From Vicia villosa (taxonomy: Eukaryota; Streptophyta; Magnoliopsida; Fabales; Fabaceae): DNA of 64,000 nucleotides. Position numbers and translations under genes: made by a program. The notes under the pieces were generated by a model that was not told where the DNA came from, searched no databases, and saw nothing but the letters and a program-made list of their open reading frames with translations. The stretch lies in contig NC_081183.1 in assembly GCF_029867415.1 (NCBI RefSeq), positions 16,860,404 to 16,924,403 of the forward strand, in the 5' to 3' direction. Positions 1 to 11,644 of the stretch are shown here, piece after piece. The first letter of the stretch is position 1; every line of letters begins with the position of its first letter.

Positions 1-15
1 GTGCAGAAACAGTTG

Positions 16-2093
16 TGTAATACCCCGTATTTAATAAAATGCTCTAATGTTATTAGCTGACATTGAGGTTTTATTAATTGGTGCATTATAGACATTTTGG
101 ACGCTTAAGTTAGCGGTACTGACTTAATAATGCTTTACTTATATCTTTTTCCATTTTCTTTCCTCAAATTTGCAACAAGAAGAGAAAGATAGAGAGATAA
201 AGTAGAGAGAAGGAGGAGAAGAGGAAGAGAAACTTGTGAAGAGGAAAAAGCTTGGATTCGATCATTTCTCCGCCGAATCAACTCATCTCTATCATCAACG
301 ACTCGTAATCGAGGTAGGTTCTAGTTAGAAACTTATAGATTTGTTTATGGATGAGAAATCTTAGTTTGGATTTGGGGTTTTTATAGAAACCTAGGTTTTG
401 AACCAAATTCATCAATGTCCATGAATAAGTGTTTGTAATCCACAAGTATATCATATATATGTTGTTTCTATGCATTGGTATGATTTAGAACAGGTTTGGA
501 ATGAAATTGGCTGGTTTGAACCATGAGGATTGTGTGAGAAACAGAGCTGAGAACTCAGTTCTCGCGCGTTTCGCGGCGCGAACAAGGGCTACGCGGCGCG
601 AGCTATGCAGGTTTTTAGGAGGTTAGGTTCTGCCAACAGTACGCGGCGCATACAAGGCTTCGCGGCGCGATCACTATGAGAAATTTTGGGGTTAGCTACT
701 GCTAGAGGTTCGCGGCGCGCCCAAGCTGTTGCGCGGCGCGAGCTGAAGCTTCCTTAACCAGAATTTTAGTTCAATAACATAAAACTGTTTCGATCGTAAC
801 TTTCGAACCGTAACTCTGTTTTAGTCGCCGTTTGAAGCAGTTTAGAGCTAAAAGCATGTACTTTCTAATAGTGTAGGTTTTGGGAGAAAAAGGGGAAATT
901 ATTTAATCGGGAATTGGGAAGTTATTTGAGTCCTTGGATCGTTTTATCGTTCGAAATATGTGAACTGTATACTTTTAGTATGATGAGTGATTTCCTTATA
1001 ATTGTGATAAATTGTCATTGTTTACAGACAATGATGTTAATTGTTTGGTTGAGTCCTATTGCAGGTGAATTGGTATGCCTTTGTTATATATGTATATATA
1101 TCAAAGAGGTTTGAATAACATCATTTGTTAAATGAATAAATGATAAGTGAGGAAATCTAGGATTTGTTAGGTATGTGTAACTTTACAAGGAAACCTAGGA
1201 TGAGACATTATATGAAACATAAGTGTGTTGAACCTTGCGAAAGGCTAACAGGCCTAGTGATAAGGGCTAACAGGCCTAGTGATTGGTATGTGCAATCACC
1301 ATTAATTAATGTATTTATGGAACCGTTGTGTATTGTATTTTTCTTTCAATGCTAACAGGCATTCGCGTGCAGTAGAGGCACAAGTAATCTTGGCAGGTTT
1401 GATTCCCGCTTTGTGTACGAATGGAACCTAACAGGGTAGAGACTTGCGATGGTTAACAGGCCATGTGAAGTGACGATTCATGAGGAAAGGCTCATGAGTC
1501 CGAATCCATTTCGTATGTCAAGATTTTCCAAAGGATCCATGACCCGTGCCACCTCCTAGACGTAGAAGGGGACGAGAATAGAGGGATACCTTGGTATCGG
1601 TTTCCAATTGGTTATACTGTGTTGAGTTATTGAACTCTAATATGTTTCCATATAATGTTAGTAGGTGGACTCAAGGTCTAGTTCCTTGTTATGACTTGAG
1701 ATTTATAGGCTAGAACCTTGTAAAGCCGAGAGGATCCGTAAGATAGGGAACTCACTGAGATATTTTATCTCATCCCATTATATATTGATTTTCAGGTACT
1801 ACAGGTTCCGCGAAGGGTAAGGAGAAAACAGTTTGATTTCCTTATACCTTATGTTCTTTTGGATATGGCGAAGCTTCCGTTGTGGAATTCTTTTGGGATC
1901 ATTGTTTGATCTAGTTCTTAGTATTTTCTTTTGAACATCTTGTATGTATTATGCCATTTGGTATAAATTTTGTATTAGGGCATTAATATGTATAATGTGT
2001 TGACTAGGAACTTATAAGTATTTTCAGTACCAAATACTTGGATTCATGTATACATATATGCTTTGATGTATGTATTTATATATGGGTGTTACA
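16..2093 (+). repeat. Chromovirus LTR A1
   Basis: Starts TGTAATACCCC and ends GGGTGTTACA, giving short inverted termini TGTAA/TTACA. The end is fixed by the primer site 2 bases further and by the identical boundaries of the copy at 6686-8763. It holds six CGCGGCGCG-type motifs (about 570-745) and a short tandem repeat around GGCTAACAGGCCTAGTGAT (about 1243-1282). No coding capacity is credible here. Confidence 0.93.
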
Positions 2094-2095
2094 GT

Positions 2096-2113
2096 TGGTA
2101 TCAGAGCAGGTTG
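2096..2113 (+). other. Primer binding site, initiator tRNA-Met type
   Basis: TGGTATCAGAGC starts two bases after the LTR end. This is the usual primer site of plant chromoviruses, complementary to the 3' end of initiator methionine tRNA (family knowledge). The same site follows the second LTR at 8766. Confidence 0.9.
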
Positions 2114-2250
2114 TATCCTCGACCTAGCCATGAGATATTATAAGTGCTTCTTTCTGTCCAAGATGTGTTGTGTTCCCATGATTTTTGTTGTGTTATGACT
2201 ATGGTATTGAGTCTGATCAACTTAATCCCATTTTGATGACCTCCAGGAAC

Positions 2251-3582
2251 ATGGCGGACGGACGCAGGACTCGTGGTTGACCCCCCACACGGCCTCCACA
2301 AGTGAATCCACCGGATGGCGGTGCGAATGTTCCATGGCCCCAGTTTATGCAACAGATGCAAAAGCAGCAGAATCAGTTCATGCTGCAGATGATGCAACAG
2401 ATGAATGGCGGTCATAATGTTCCAGTGGTGGTGCCCGAAGCTGTAGGTGGGACTTATAGGGATTTCATTCGCATGAATCCTCCGGAATTTCATGGTGGAT
2501 TAGATCCTATAAAAGCGCATGAGTGGGTGGCTAATGTGGAAGGAATCTTTGAGATCGTGCATTGTAGTGAAGAGAACAAGGTGGTGTTTGCTTCTCATTC
2601 ATTGAAAGGTCCAACAATGAGATGGTGGAAGGGTGCTTCTGCTCTGATGACTACTCAGGAAGTACCTAAGGAATGGGAAAATTTCAAGACCACTTTTATG
2701 GATAAATACTTCCCTAGTTCGCTGAGGACTAAGAAGGAATTGGAGTTCCAACAGTTAAGGCAGGAAAATATGTCAGTGGCTACTTATGCTAAAAAGTTTG
2801 AGATTTTGGCTGCTTACTTTAGGCAGGCCGCGTATGCTCCTGATGAGAGTTGGAAGGTGGACCAGTTTCTGTTTGGTTTAAGGGCTGATATTTCTCATGG
2901 TGTGTCACAGAGAGAGTTCACTACTTATACAGAATTGTTGCGACAATGTTATGTGGCTGAGACCAGCTTGAAGAAAGTTCAAGCTGAGGAAGATTTGAAG
3001 AAGAAGAAGAATCAAAATGAGAGAGGAAGGCCAAGCCAACAATTTCGGCCTAGGCCACAAGCTTTCAAAGGGAAGCAAGTGCAAGGTTCTCGGTCTAGTG
3101 CACCTCCGGTATGTCGTGTTTGTGGTAAGAATCACATTGGAAGGTGTAACTTTGAAGCGGTGAAGTGTTTTCATTGTCAGCAAGAAGGGCATATGGCTAG
3201 GAATTGTCCTCAGAATAGGAACCAAGTGCAAGGAATGGGTACTGGTAGAGTGTATACCTTGGATGCTAAGAAGACCAAGAGTGATAACTCTTTGATTGCG
3301 GGTACGTGTTTCATTAATGGGCATTCTTGTTTTGTGCTATTTGATTGTGGAGCCACACACTCTTTTGTGTCATTGCAATGTATGAAGCGACTTGGGCTGC
3401 AAGCTATTTCTTTGTTTCCTCCTATGGCGGTTACTACTGCTATGGATGAGATGGTCGAGACACCGTTGGTGTGTGACAATTGTGCCTTATCTGTGGGTGG
3501 TAGAAATTTCCAGATTGATCTTATTTGTTTGCCACTTAAGAAAATAGATGTTGTTTTGGGAATGGATTGGCTTTCTGCCTAA
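2251..3582 (+). pseudogene. Chromovirus gag and protease (broken)
   Basis: Encodes capsid-type Gag followed by aspartic protease. I place the start at ATG 2251 (MADGRRTRG) because the reading continues naturally after a TGA at 2278-2280; the long open stretch from 2302 begins at a GTG and is not a real start. Gag has a Q/M-rich N-terminus, the retrotransposon gag core (WWKGASALM, then FKTTFMDKYFP), a basic linker and a zinc region: a first CRVCGKNHIGRC cluster, then the CCHC knuckle CFHCQQEGHMARNC. The protease motif is DCGATHSF (usual family form DSGATHSF). An extra C near 3578, absent from the copy at about 23957, shifts the frame and ends the ORF at 3582, just after the protease end VLGMDWLSA. 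Normally gag and pol are one ORF in this clade. Confidence 0.9.
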
Positions 3583-6500
3583 TTCCGTATTCATTGGGTG
3601 TGAAGAGAAGTTAATCATTATTCCATCTGAAGAAGCTACTCCGAAAGATGTTTTGACTACTATACTGGAAGGTACGGTAGGCATGATTAATTTCTTGTTT
3701 GAGAAAGAGAAGTCTGTTCTGTTGGTTCTTACTGAGGAGACGGGTGACAAGTTAGAGGTTTCACAAATTGCTGTTGTAAGAGAATTTCCTGATGTTTTTC
3801 CCGAGGATGTCACTTCTCTTCCTCTGGAAAGGGAAGTGGAATTCTCTATTGACCTGATACCGGGAACGACTCCTATATCCGTTTCTCCGTATCGGATGAC
3901 ACCGCTTGAATTAAGAGAATTGAAGGGGCAATTGGAGGAGATGATGGCTAAACATTTTGTGCGACCTAGTGTCTCACCGTGGGGAGCTCCAGTGTTGTTA
4001 GTAAAGAAGAAGGATGGTGGGATGAGACTATGTATTGATTATCGTCAGTTGAACAAAGCCACTATCATGAACAAATACCCTTTACCTAGGATAAACGACC
4101 TGTTAGATCAATTGAAAGGAGCCTGCGTGTTCTCGAAGATTGATTTGCGGTCAGGTTATCACCAAATCCGTGTGAAGAGATCAGATGTGCCAAAGACTGC
4201 CTTTAGAACCCGTTATGGTCATTATGAATTCTTGGTAATGCCTTTCGGTGTGACGAATGCTCCAGCTGTTTTCATGGAATATATGAATCGGATATTCCAG
4301 CCTTACTTAGATCAATTTGTGGTAGTCTGTATTGATGACATTCTTATCTATTCTCGTACTCCACAAGAGCACGAAGAACATCTGAGGATTGTTCTGTCGG
4401 TATTGCTAGAAAATCAATTATTTGCTAAGTTGAGCAAGTGTGAATTTTGGATGACGGAGGTAAGATTTCTTGGTCATGTCATATCTCAAGGAGGTGTGGC
4501 AGTGGACCCGTCAAAAATTGAAGCGGTAATTAATTGGGAGAGACCGAGTAATGTCTCAGAAGTCCGAAGTTTCTTGGGCTTAGCCGGCTACTACAGAAGA
4601 TTTATTAAAGGGTTTTCTCAATTGGCTTTACCAATGACTAGACTTACCCGAAAGGAGTGTCCTTATGATTGGGATTCGGGGTGTGAACAGAGTTTCATGG
4701 GCTTGAAGGAAAGATTGACGACTGCTCCTGTTTTAATCGCTCCTGATCTAAATAAGTCCTATGAGGTATTTTGCGATGCTTCTAAGAAAGGATTGGGAGG
4801 AGTATTGATGCAGGATGGTCAGGTGGTAGCATATACATCTCGACAGTTAAAGGTTCACGAAGAGAATTATCCAACTCATGATTTGGAATTAGCTGCGGTT
4901 TTTTTTACCCTAAAGGTATGGCGTCATTACTTGTATGGAGTTCATTTTGAGATGTTCAGTGACCACAAGAGTTTGAAGTACCTATTCGATCAGAAGGAGT
5001 TGAACATGCGCTAGAGACGGTGGATGGAATACTTGAAGGATTATGATTTTGACTTAAAGTATCATCCAGGCAAAGCAAATAAAGTGGCGGATGCATTGAG
5101 TCGGAAGGTGTTAAAAATGGCAGAATTGATGATGTTAGAATATGCATTATTGGAAAGATTCTGAGATCTCAACCTTCAATTTGTTTGGACCCAAAATGGA
5201 GTGTTGATGGGAAACTTGAATGTTAATTCCATTTTGAGAAATGTCATTCAACAAGCACAAGTGTCAGATGCTAAGTTACAAGAGGTGTTGGTTCAGCCAT
5301 GTTTTGCACGAGCTACAGATGGAGTGATTATGTTTAGCCAGAGGATTTGCGTTTCGGACGATGCGTTGTTGAAAAGAAGGATCTTGGATGAGGCTCACAA
5401 AGGTGCTTTCACCATACATCCTGGTTCTTCAAAAATGTATCAAGATTTGAAAAGAGATTATTGGTGGTCTGGAATGAAGGGAGATGTCGCGGTGTACGTA
5501 TCGGAGTGTGCGGTGTGCCAACAAGTAAAGATTGAACATCAAAGAGCAGGTGGATTGTTACAACCACTAGAGATTCCAATATGGAAGTGGGATAGTATTT
5601 CAATGGATTTTGCGGTTGGATTACCTCGTACTCAAGGTGGATACGATTCTATTTGGGTGATTGTAGATCGATTGACGAAATCTGCACATTTCTTAGCCGT
5701 GAAGACTACTTACTAGGCAAGTCATCTTGCACAGTTATTTGTTGCAGAAATTGTGAAGTTGCATGGTGTGCCCTCTAGTATTGTGTCGGATAGAGATCCA
5801 AATTTTACTTCGAGGTTTTGGGGAGCTTTTCAACAAGCTATGGGATCTAAATTGTGTTTGAGCACGTTGAACCACCCTCAAACGGACGGTCAAACGGAAC
5901 GAACGATACAAACCTTGGAAGATATGTTAAGAGCCTGTGTGCTTGAAAGTAGAGGAAATTGGAAGGAGCTTTTACCATTGATTGAATTTGCGTATAATAA
6001 CAGTTACCACGCAAGTATTGGTATGGCACCTTATGAAGCATTGTATGGGAGGAAATGTAGGACACCGTTGTGTTGGTCAGAAGTTGGTGATGATAGGATT
6101 TTGGGACCCGAAATTATTAAAGAGACCACGGACAAGATTAGAATGATTCGTGAGAAGGTTAAGCAAGCACAGGATCGTCATAAGAGTTATGCGGATAACC
6201 GTAGGAGGCCTTTGGAGTTTGTGGAAGGTGATCATGTATTCTTGAAGGTTACTCCAAGATTGAGATTGAAAGGACCATTTAAGTCGAGGAAGTTAAGTCC
6301 GAGATACGTGGGACCGTATGAGATTCTAGAAAGGGTTGGTGAAGTAGCTTACCGTTTAGCCTTACCACCTTCTCTATCAGAAATGCATGATGTTTTTCAC
6401 GTGTCTCAACTACGGAAGTTTATTCCCGATCCTCTTCAGCCAGTGTTACTAGATGCAGTTGAGATAGAATCAGATTTGACTTTTGAACCCTTACCGAGCC

Positions 6501-6643
6501 GTATCGTGGGAAGAGAGACTAAAGTGTTGCGAAACAAGGAGATTCCTCTTGTTAAGGTTCAGTGGGATGTGACACATCCGGGTGATGCTACATGGGAGCT
6601 TGAATCGGAAATGCGGGATGCTTACCCTCACCTTTTCAGGTAA
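3583..6643 (+). pseudogene. Chromovirus RT-RNaseH-integrase (broken)
   Basis: Continues the polyprotein in a shifted frame. Reverse transcriptase is complete by motif ([24 protein letters not shown], and the catalytic [10 protein letters not shown]). RNase H shows [15 protein letters not shown] and the [21 protein letters not shown] region. A TAG at 5012-5014, just after DQKELNMR, stops RT-RH. TGA 5162-5164 and TAG 5714-5716 break the next part. Integrase has the HHCC zinc domain (HPGSSKMYQDL... CAVCQQ), MDFAVGLP and SDRDPNFTS with acidic residues, then a chromodomain-like tail. The pieces 3583-5014, 5015-5716 and 5717-6643 are in the same frame apart from the stops. No functional pol is expected from this copy. 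Confidence 0.92.
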
Positions 6644-6670
6644 TTCTTAAATTCGAGGACGAATTTCTAT

Positions 6671-6685
6671 TTAAGGGGGGGAGGA
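6671..6685 (+). other. Polypurine tract
   Basis: TTAAGGGGGGGAGGA lies immediately before the right LTR. It is the plus-strand primer for reverse transcription. The same tract precedes the LTRs at 19313 and 27062. Confidence 0.9.
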
Positions 6686-8763
6686 TGTAATACCCCGTAT
6701 TTAATAAAATGCTCTAATGTTATTAGCTGACACTGAGGTTTTATTAATTGGTGCATTATAGACATTTTGGACGCTTAAGTTAGCGGTACTGACTTAATGA
6801 TGCTTTACTTATATCTTTTTCCATTTTCTTTCCTCACATTTGCAACAAGAAGAGAAAGATAGAGAGATAAAGTAGAGAGAAGGAGGAGAAGAGGAAGAGA
6901 AACTTGTGAAGAGGAAAAAGCTTGGATTCGATCATTTCTCCGCCGAATCAACTCATCTCTGTCATCAACGACTCGTAATCGAGGTGGGTTCTAGTTAGAA
7001 ACTTATAGATTTGTTTATGGATGAGAAATCTTAGTTTGGATTTGGGGTTTTTATAGAAACCTAGGTTTTGAACCAAATTCATCAATGTCCATGAATAAGT
7101 GTTTGTAATCCACAAGTATATCATATATATGTTGTTTCTATGCATTGGTATGATTTAGAACAGGTTTGGAATGAAATTGGCTGGTTTGAACCATGAGGAT
7201 TGTGTGAGAAACAGAGCTGAGAACTCAGTTCTTGCGCGCTTCGCAGCGCGAACAAGGGCTACGCGGCGCGAGCTATGCAGGTTTTTAGGAGGTTAGGTTC
7301 TGCCAACAATACGCGGCGCGAACAAGGCTTCGCGACGCGATCACTATGAGAAATTTTGGGGTTATCTACTGCCAGAGGTTCGCGGCGCGACCAAGGTGTT
7401 GCGCGGCGCGAACTGAAGCTTCCTTAACCAGAATTTTAGTTCAATAACATAAAACTGTTTTGATCGTAACTTTCGAACTGTAACTCTGTTTTAGTCGTCG
7501 TTCGAAGCAGTTTAGAGCTAGAAGCATGTACTTTCTAATAGTGTAGGTTTTGGGAGAAAAAGGGGAAATTATTTAATCGCGAACTGGGAAGTTGTTTGAG
7601 TCCTTGGATCGTTTTATCGTTCGAAATATGTGAACTGTATACTTTTAGTATGATGAGTGATTTCCTTATAATTGTGATAAATTGTCATTGTTTACAGACA
7701 ATGATGTTAATTGTTTGGTTGAGTCCTATTGCAGATGGATTGGTATGCCTTTGTTAAATATGTATATATATCAAAGAGGTTTGAATAACATCATTTGTTA
7801 AATGAATAAATGATAAGTGAGGAAATCTAGGATTTGTTAGGTATGTGTAACTTAACAAGGAAACCTAGGATGAGACATTATATGAAACATAAGCGTGTTG
7901 AACCTTGCAAAAGGCTAACAGGCCTAGTGATAAGGGCTAACAGGCCTAGTGATTGGTATGTGCAATCACCATTAATTAATGTATTTATGGAACCATTGTG
8001 TATTGTATTTTTCTTTCAATGCTAACAGGCATTCGCGTGCAGTAGAGGCACAAGTAATCTTGACCGGTTTGATTCCCGCTTTGTGTACGAATGGAACCTA
8101 ACAGGGTAGAGACTTGCGATGGTTAACAGGCCATGTGAAGTGACGATTCATGAGGAAAGGCTCATGAGTCCGAATCCATTTTGTATGTCAAGATTTTCCA
8201 AAGGATCCATGACCCGTGCCACCTCCTAGACGTAGAAGGGGACGGGAATAGAGGGATACCTTGGTATCAGTTTCCGATTGGTGATACTGTGTTGAGTTAT
8301 TGAACTCTAATATGTTTCCATATAATGTTAGTAGGTGAACTCAAGGTCTAGTTCCTTGTTATGACTTGAGATTTATAGGCTAGAACCTTGTAAAGCCGAG
8401 AGGATCCGTAAGATAGGAAACTCACTGAGATATTTTATCTCATCCCATTATATATTGATTTTCAGGTACTACAGGTTCCGCGAAGGGTAAGGAGAAAGCA
8501 ATTTGATTTCCTTATACCTTATGTTCTTTTGGATATGGCGAAGCTTCCGTTGTGGAATTCTTTTGGGATCCTTGTTTGATCTAGTTCTTAGTATTTTCTT
8601 TTGAACATCTTGTATGTATTATGCCATTTGGTATAACTTTTGTATTAGGGCATTAATATGTATAATGTGTTGACTAGGAACTTATAAGTATTTTCAGTAC
8701 CAAATACTTGGATTCATGTATACATATATGCTTTGATGTATGTATTTATATATGGGTGTTACA
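6686..8763 (+). repeat. Chromovirus LTR A2, shared between two internal regions
   Basis: 2,078 bp, the same length and termini as LTR A1, and preceded by a polypurine tract. A tRNA-Met-type primer site follows at 8766, then another gag. This LTR therefore serves as 3' LTR of one unit and 5' LTR of the next. It groups with the LTRs at 19313 and 27062 rather than A1 at several diagnostic positions (for example GACACTGAGG, TTAATGATGC, GAGGTGGG). Confidence 0.92.
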
Positions 8764-8920
8764 GTTGGTATCAGAGCAGGTCGTATCCTCGACCTAACCA
8801 TGAGATATTATAAGTGCTTCTTTCTGTCCAAGATGTGTTGTGTTCCCATGATTTTTGTTGTGTTATGACTATGGTATTGAGCCTGATCAACTTAATCCCA
8901 TTTTGATGACCTCCAGGAAC

Positions 8921-9396
8921 ATGGCGGACGGACGCAGGACTCGTGGTTGACCCCCCACACGGCTTCCATAAGTGAATCCACCGGATGGCGGTGCGAATGT
9001 TCCATGGCCCCAGTTTATGCAACAGATGCAAAAGCGGCAGAATCAGTTCATGCTGCAAATGATGCAACAGATGAATGGAGGTCATAATGTTCCAGTGGTG
9101 GTGCCCGAAGCTGTAGGTGGGACTTATAGGGATTTCATTCGCACGAATCCTCCGGAATTTCATGGCGGATTAGATCCTATAAAAGCGCATGAGTGGGTGG
9201 CCAATGTGGAAGGAATCTTTGAGATCATGCATTGTAGTGAAGAGAACAAGGTGGTGTTTGCTTCTCATTCATTGAAAGGTCCAGCAATGAGATGGTGGAA
9301 GGGTGCTTCTGCTTTGATGACTACTCAGGAAGTACCTAAGGAATGGGAAAATTTCAAGACCACTTTTATGGAGAAATACTTCCCTAGTTCGCTGAG
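8921..9396 (+). pseudogene. Chromovirus gag, N-terminal fragment (copy B)
   Basis: Nearly identical to the gag at 2251, including the same TGA at codon 10 (8948-8950). It reads through the capsid core to KYFPSSL and is cut at 9396 by the LTR of a minus-strand Ogre-type element. The amino acids of any longer open frame after 9396 belong to that LTR, not to gag. The remaining gag, protease, RT and the start of integrase (about 2.9 kb by comparison with copy A) are missing before chromovirus sequence resumes at 18288. Confidence 0.9.
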
Positions 9397-10344
9397 TGTG
9401 GTGGTCGTTTTCTTTACCTCCCCGTTTCACTTGGGAGGACGGCACGCTAAACCCTTCACGCGAAATTTGGAAGGAGAATGCGCCCGTGGTGGGATGAATT
9501 TTATTTCAGTTCTTCCTACGATATCACACGAACTTTCTTATTTGTCCTACGAGTAGGAAAGGGGAAAAAAGATCTCAACTAAACCCTAGGAGTTTGCTAA
9601 GTGTGGGGATTTCACCTAGACTAGAAATTCTGGAGTCCGGGAGGTCGGTTATACATAGGGAAGTGTTTAAGCACCCTACATATCTGTAGTACTCTACAGG
9701 AACCTTCTCTGTGTCATTGTGATTGTGTTTATTGCTAATGATTGGGAAAGTTTCTCCTTTGTGTTAGGAGAAGGAATTGAATTGATTTGAAAAGACAGAC
9801 AGACAGACAAACTGACTATTTTTGGTATTTTATTAGCTCGCTGAGATTCCTTGTGAACCTCATGCCTACATATCCCTAGTGGAAGTCAGAGCTTAATGTA
9901 GTTCGGGGAACTAACTAGGGAAATTAATTGTTTTTGGGTGCCTTGCTTGAAGCTCAAGGTTGAAGCTTGGAATTAAATCTCTGTTTACAGTAAAGAGACA
10001 TGAAATTATCTCTACAGGGAGGTATTTGTACTATTCTACCACAAACATTTAAAGGAGTGACAGAATAACTGAATTCATTTCATTCAAGAGGGGGACCTTA
10101 CTTGTGTATGTGCAAGTATACCAGTCAAATGCCTCTTAAATGAAAGAAAGATGCTCATCCAAATTAGGGAAAGTTACCACATGTCTGGGTTTTACTGCCA
10201 GCTCATGCCTTTCAAAATCCTAAATGGGAGACTTGATTAAAATTGAAATGGAATGTTTGTTTGTTTGAATGTGGTAGAGTAGTAAAAATATCTCTTTATG
10301 GAGATAAGCTATGTCTATCTACTGTATAAAAGATTTGACTTTTA

Positions 10345-11560
10345 GCTGGCTTGTATGAGGCCCAAGCTTGAGGCTTTTTGATTGATTAATTAATATTATT
10401 GACTCTGGGAGATGACTCCACTGGGGATTAATTACAGGGTATTTTAGTGTTCTGTACAAAGCCCAGAATTGAGGCTGACTCTACTTAGGGAGACTCTATT
10501 TATGTGCCTTGTACAAAGCCCAAGGTTGTGGCTGACTTTAGCTAGGGAAAAACACTATTTTCTGCCTTGTACAAAGCCCAAGGTTGTGGCGGACTCTTAA
10601 ATGAATTAAGTATTGATGACTACATGGGGAAAGATTCTAAGTGTTAGGAATCTTTGACACATGAAAGATATGGTTTATCTGCCTTGTACAAAGCCCAAGG
10701 TTGTGGCTACTGAGTGATGAAGGACTCACTGGGGAGACTCTATTATCTGCCTTGTACAAAGCCCAAGGTTGAGGCTGACTCTTGACAGGGGAGTTTTATT
10801 GTTTGGGTGCCTTGTATGAAGCCCAAGGTTGAGGCTAACTGTTTTTGTTGGTTTTGACTCTACTGAGGAGGTTTTATTTATTAAAAGACTATTTTTCTTT
10901 GGAAGCTAACCCTTTCCAGGGATTTTGACTCAGCTGGTGAATTTGTCTGTTAAAAGACTGACTTTTATCATGTTTTTTGGAGGCTGACCCTTTCCAGGGG
11001 TTTTGACTCTTTTGGGGAAATTATCTCCTAAGAGAGTGAAATTATTTATTTTTTGACATTCTTATTAATTGACTTTGGAGGCTAACCCTTTCCAGGGGTT
11101 TTGACATTTTAGACAGATGTTGGAGGCTAACCCTTTCCAGGGGTTTTGACATTTTAGACAGATGTTGGAGGCTAACCCTTTCCAGGGGTTTTGACATTAA
11201 AATGAATGGCAGAAAGATTATCTAGTGAGACTTCTTGTTTAAAGCCCAAGATGAAGGCTGACTCAATGCTGAGGATGATCAAACATGGATCCTAGACTCT
11301 GCTAAGGAAGATTGATGAAGATGAGGGCGACAGAGACTGTCCATGTCTCTCATTCCAAAAAGTGTACTCAATGCAAAATTGAGACAAACTTAGCTTGTTT
11401 AAAGTCTGGTTTAAATTGGAAGAAACTCACCAGGATAGGCTAAAAGGTGACTAAAGACCTGTTCCTATGTTTATAAGAAACCTGATGGGTCCTTGTATAC
11501 AAGCTCAAGAGGAAGCTGGAAATGCTTTTAAGAAGCCTGTGGGTCCTTGTACAAAGCCCA
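10345..11560 (-). repeat. Dispersed short hairpin repeat in Ogre-1 LTR
   Basis: The word CCTTGTACAAAGCCCAAGG (five-base arms CCTTG/CAAGG, nine-base loop) or close variants occurs near 10345, 10455, 10507, 10565, 10682, 10750, 10806 and 11532. It is usually followed by TTGAGGCTGACT or TTGTGGCTGACT. A second word, GAGGCTAACCCTTTCCAGGGG (arms AACCC/GGGTT on the sense strand), recurs from 10900 to 11190. Spacing is irregular, so this is not a clean satellite. Confidence 0.75.
11099..11198 (-). repeat. 45 bp tandem repeat, about 2.2 copies
   Basis: Two perfect 45 bp units at 11099-11143 and 11144-11188, then the first 10 bases of a third. Each unit contains the CCCTTTCCAGGGG word. Perfect identity implies recent duplication inside this LTR. 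Confidence 0.85.
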
Positions 11561-11644
11561 AGAGGAGGCTAATCGAGGGTCCTTGTTATAGCACAAGAGA
11601 AAGCTATGTAGTTTTGAACTTATTTTGGCTCTAAGCAAATGGGT

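Larger units (their letters stand above)
16..8763 (+). mobile_element. Tekay/Del-like chromovirus, LTR to LTR (copy A)
   Basis: Complete Ty3/gypsy LTR retrotransposon by structure: two 2,078 bp LTRs (TGTAATACCCC...GTTACA), a primer site like initiator tRNA-Met just inside the left LTR, gag-PR-RT-RH-INT order, and a G-rich polypurine tract before the right LTR. The C-terminal integrase tail ending in [16 protein letters not shown] resembles the chromodomain end of Tekay/Del chromoviruses (family knowledge). The coding region carries at least five disabling changes: in-frame stops at 2278, 5012, 5162 and 5714 and a one-base insertion near 3578. The right LTR is followed directly by another primer site and gag (8764 on), so this is part of a tandem LTR-internal-LTR-internal array. 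The two LTRs differ at roughly 45-50 sites by eye, about 2%. Confidence 0.92.

Noticed and set aside
1478..1510. CATGAGGAAAGGCTCATGAG in the chromovirus LTR, resembling part of a hammerhead ribozyme
   Set aside because: The conserved GAAAC and a cleavable GTC/GTA next to paired stems are missing. It is only a small inverted repeat.
9397..9556. Extended C-terminus of the second gag
   Set aside because: The sequence after 9396 is Ogre-1 LTR, so the extra residues are not gag.
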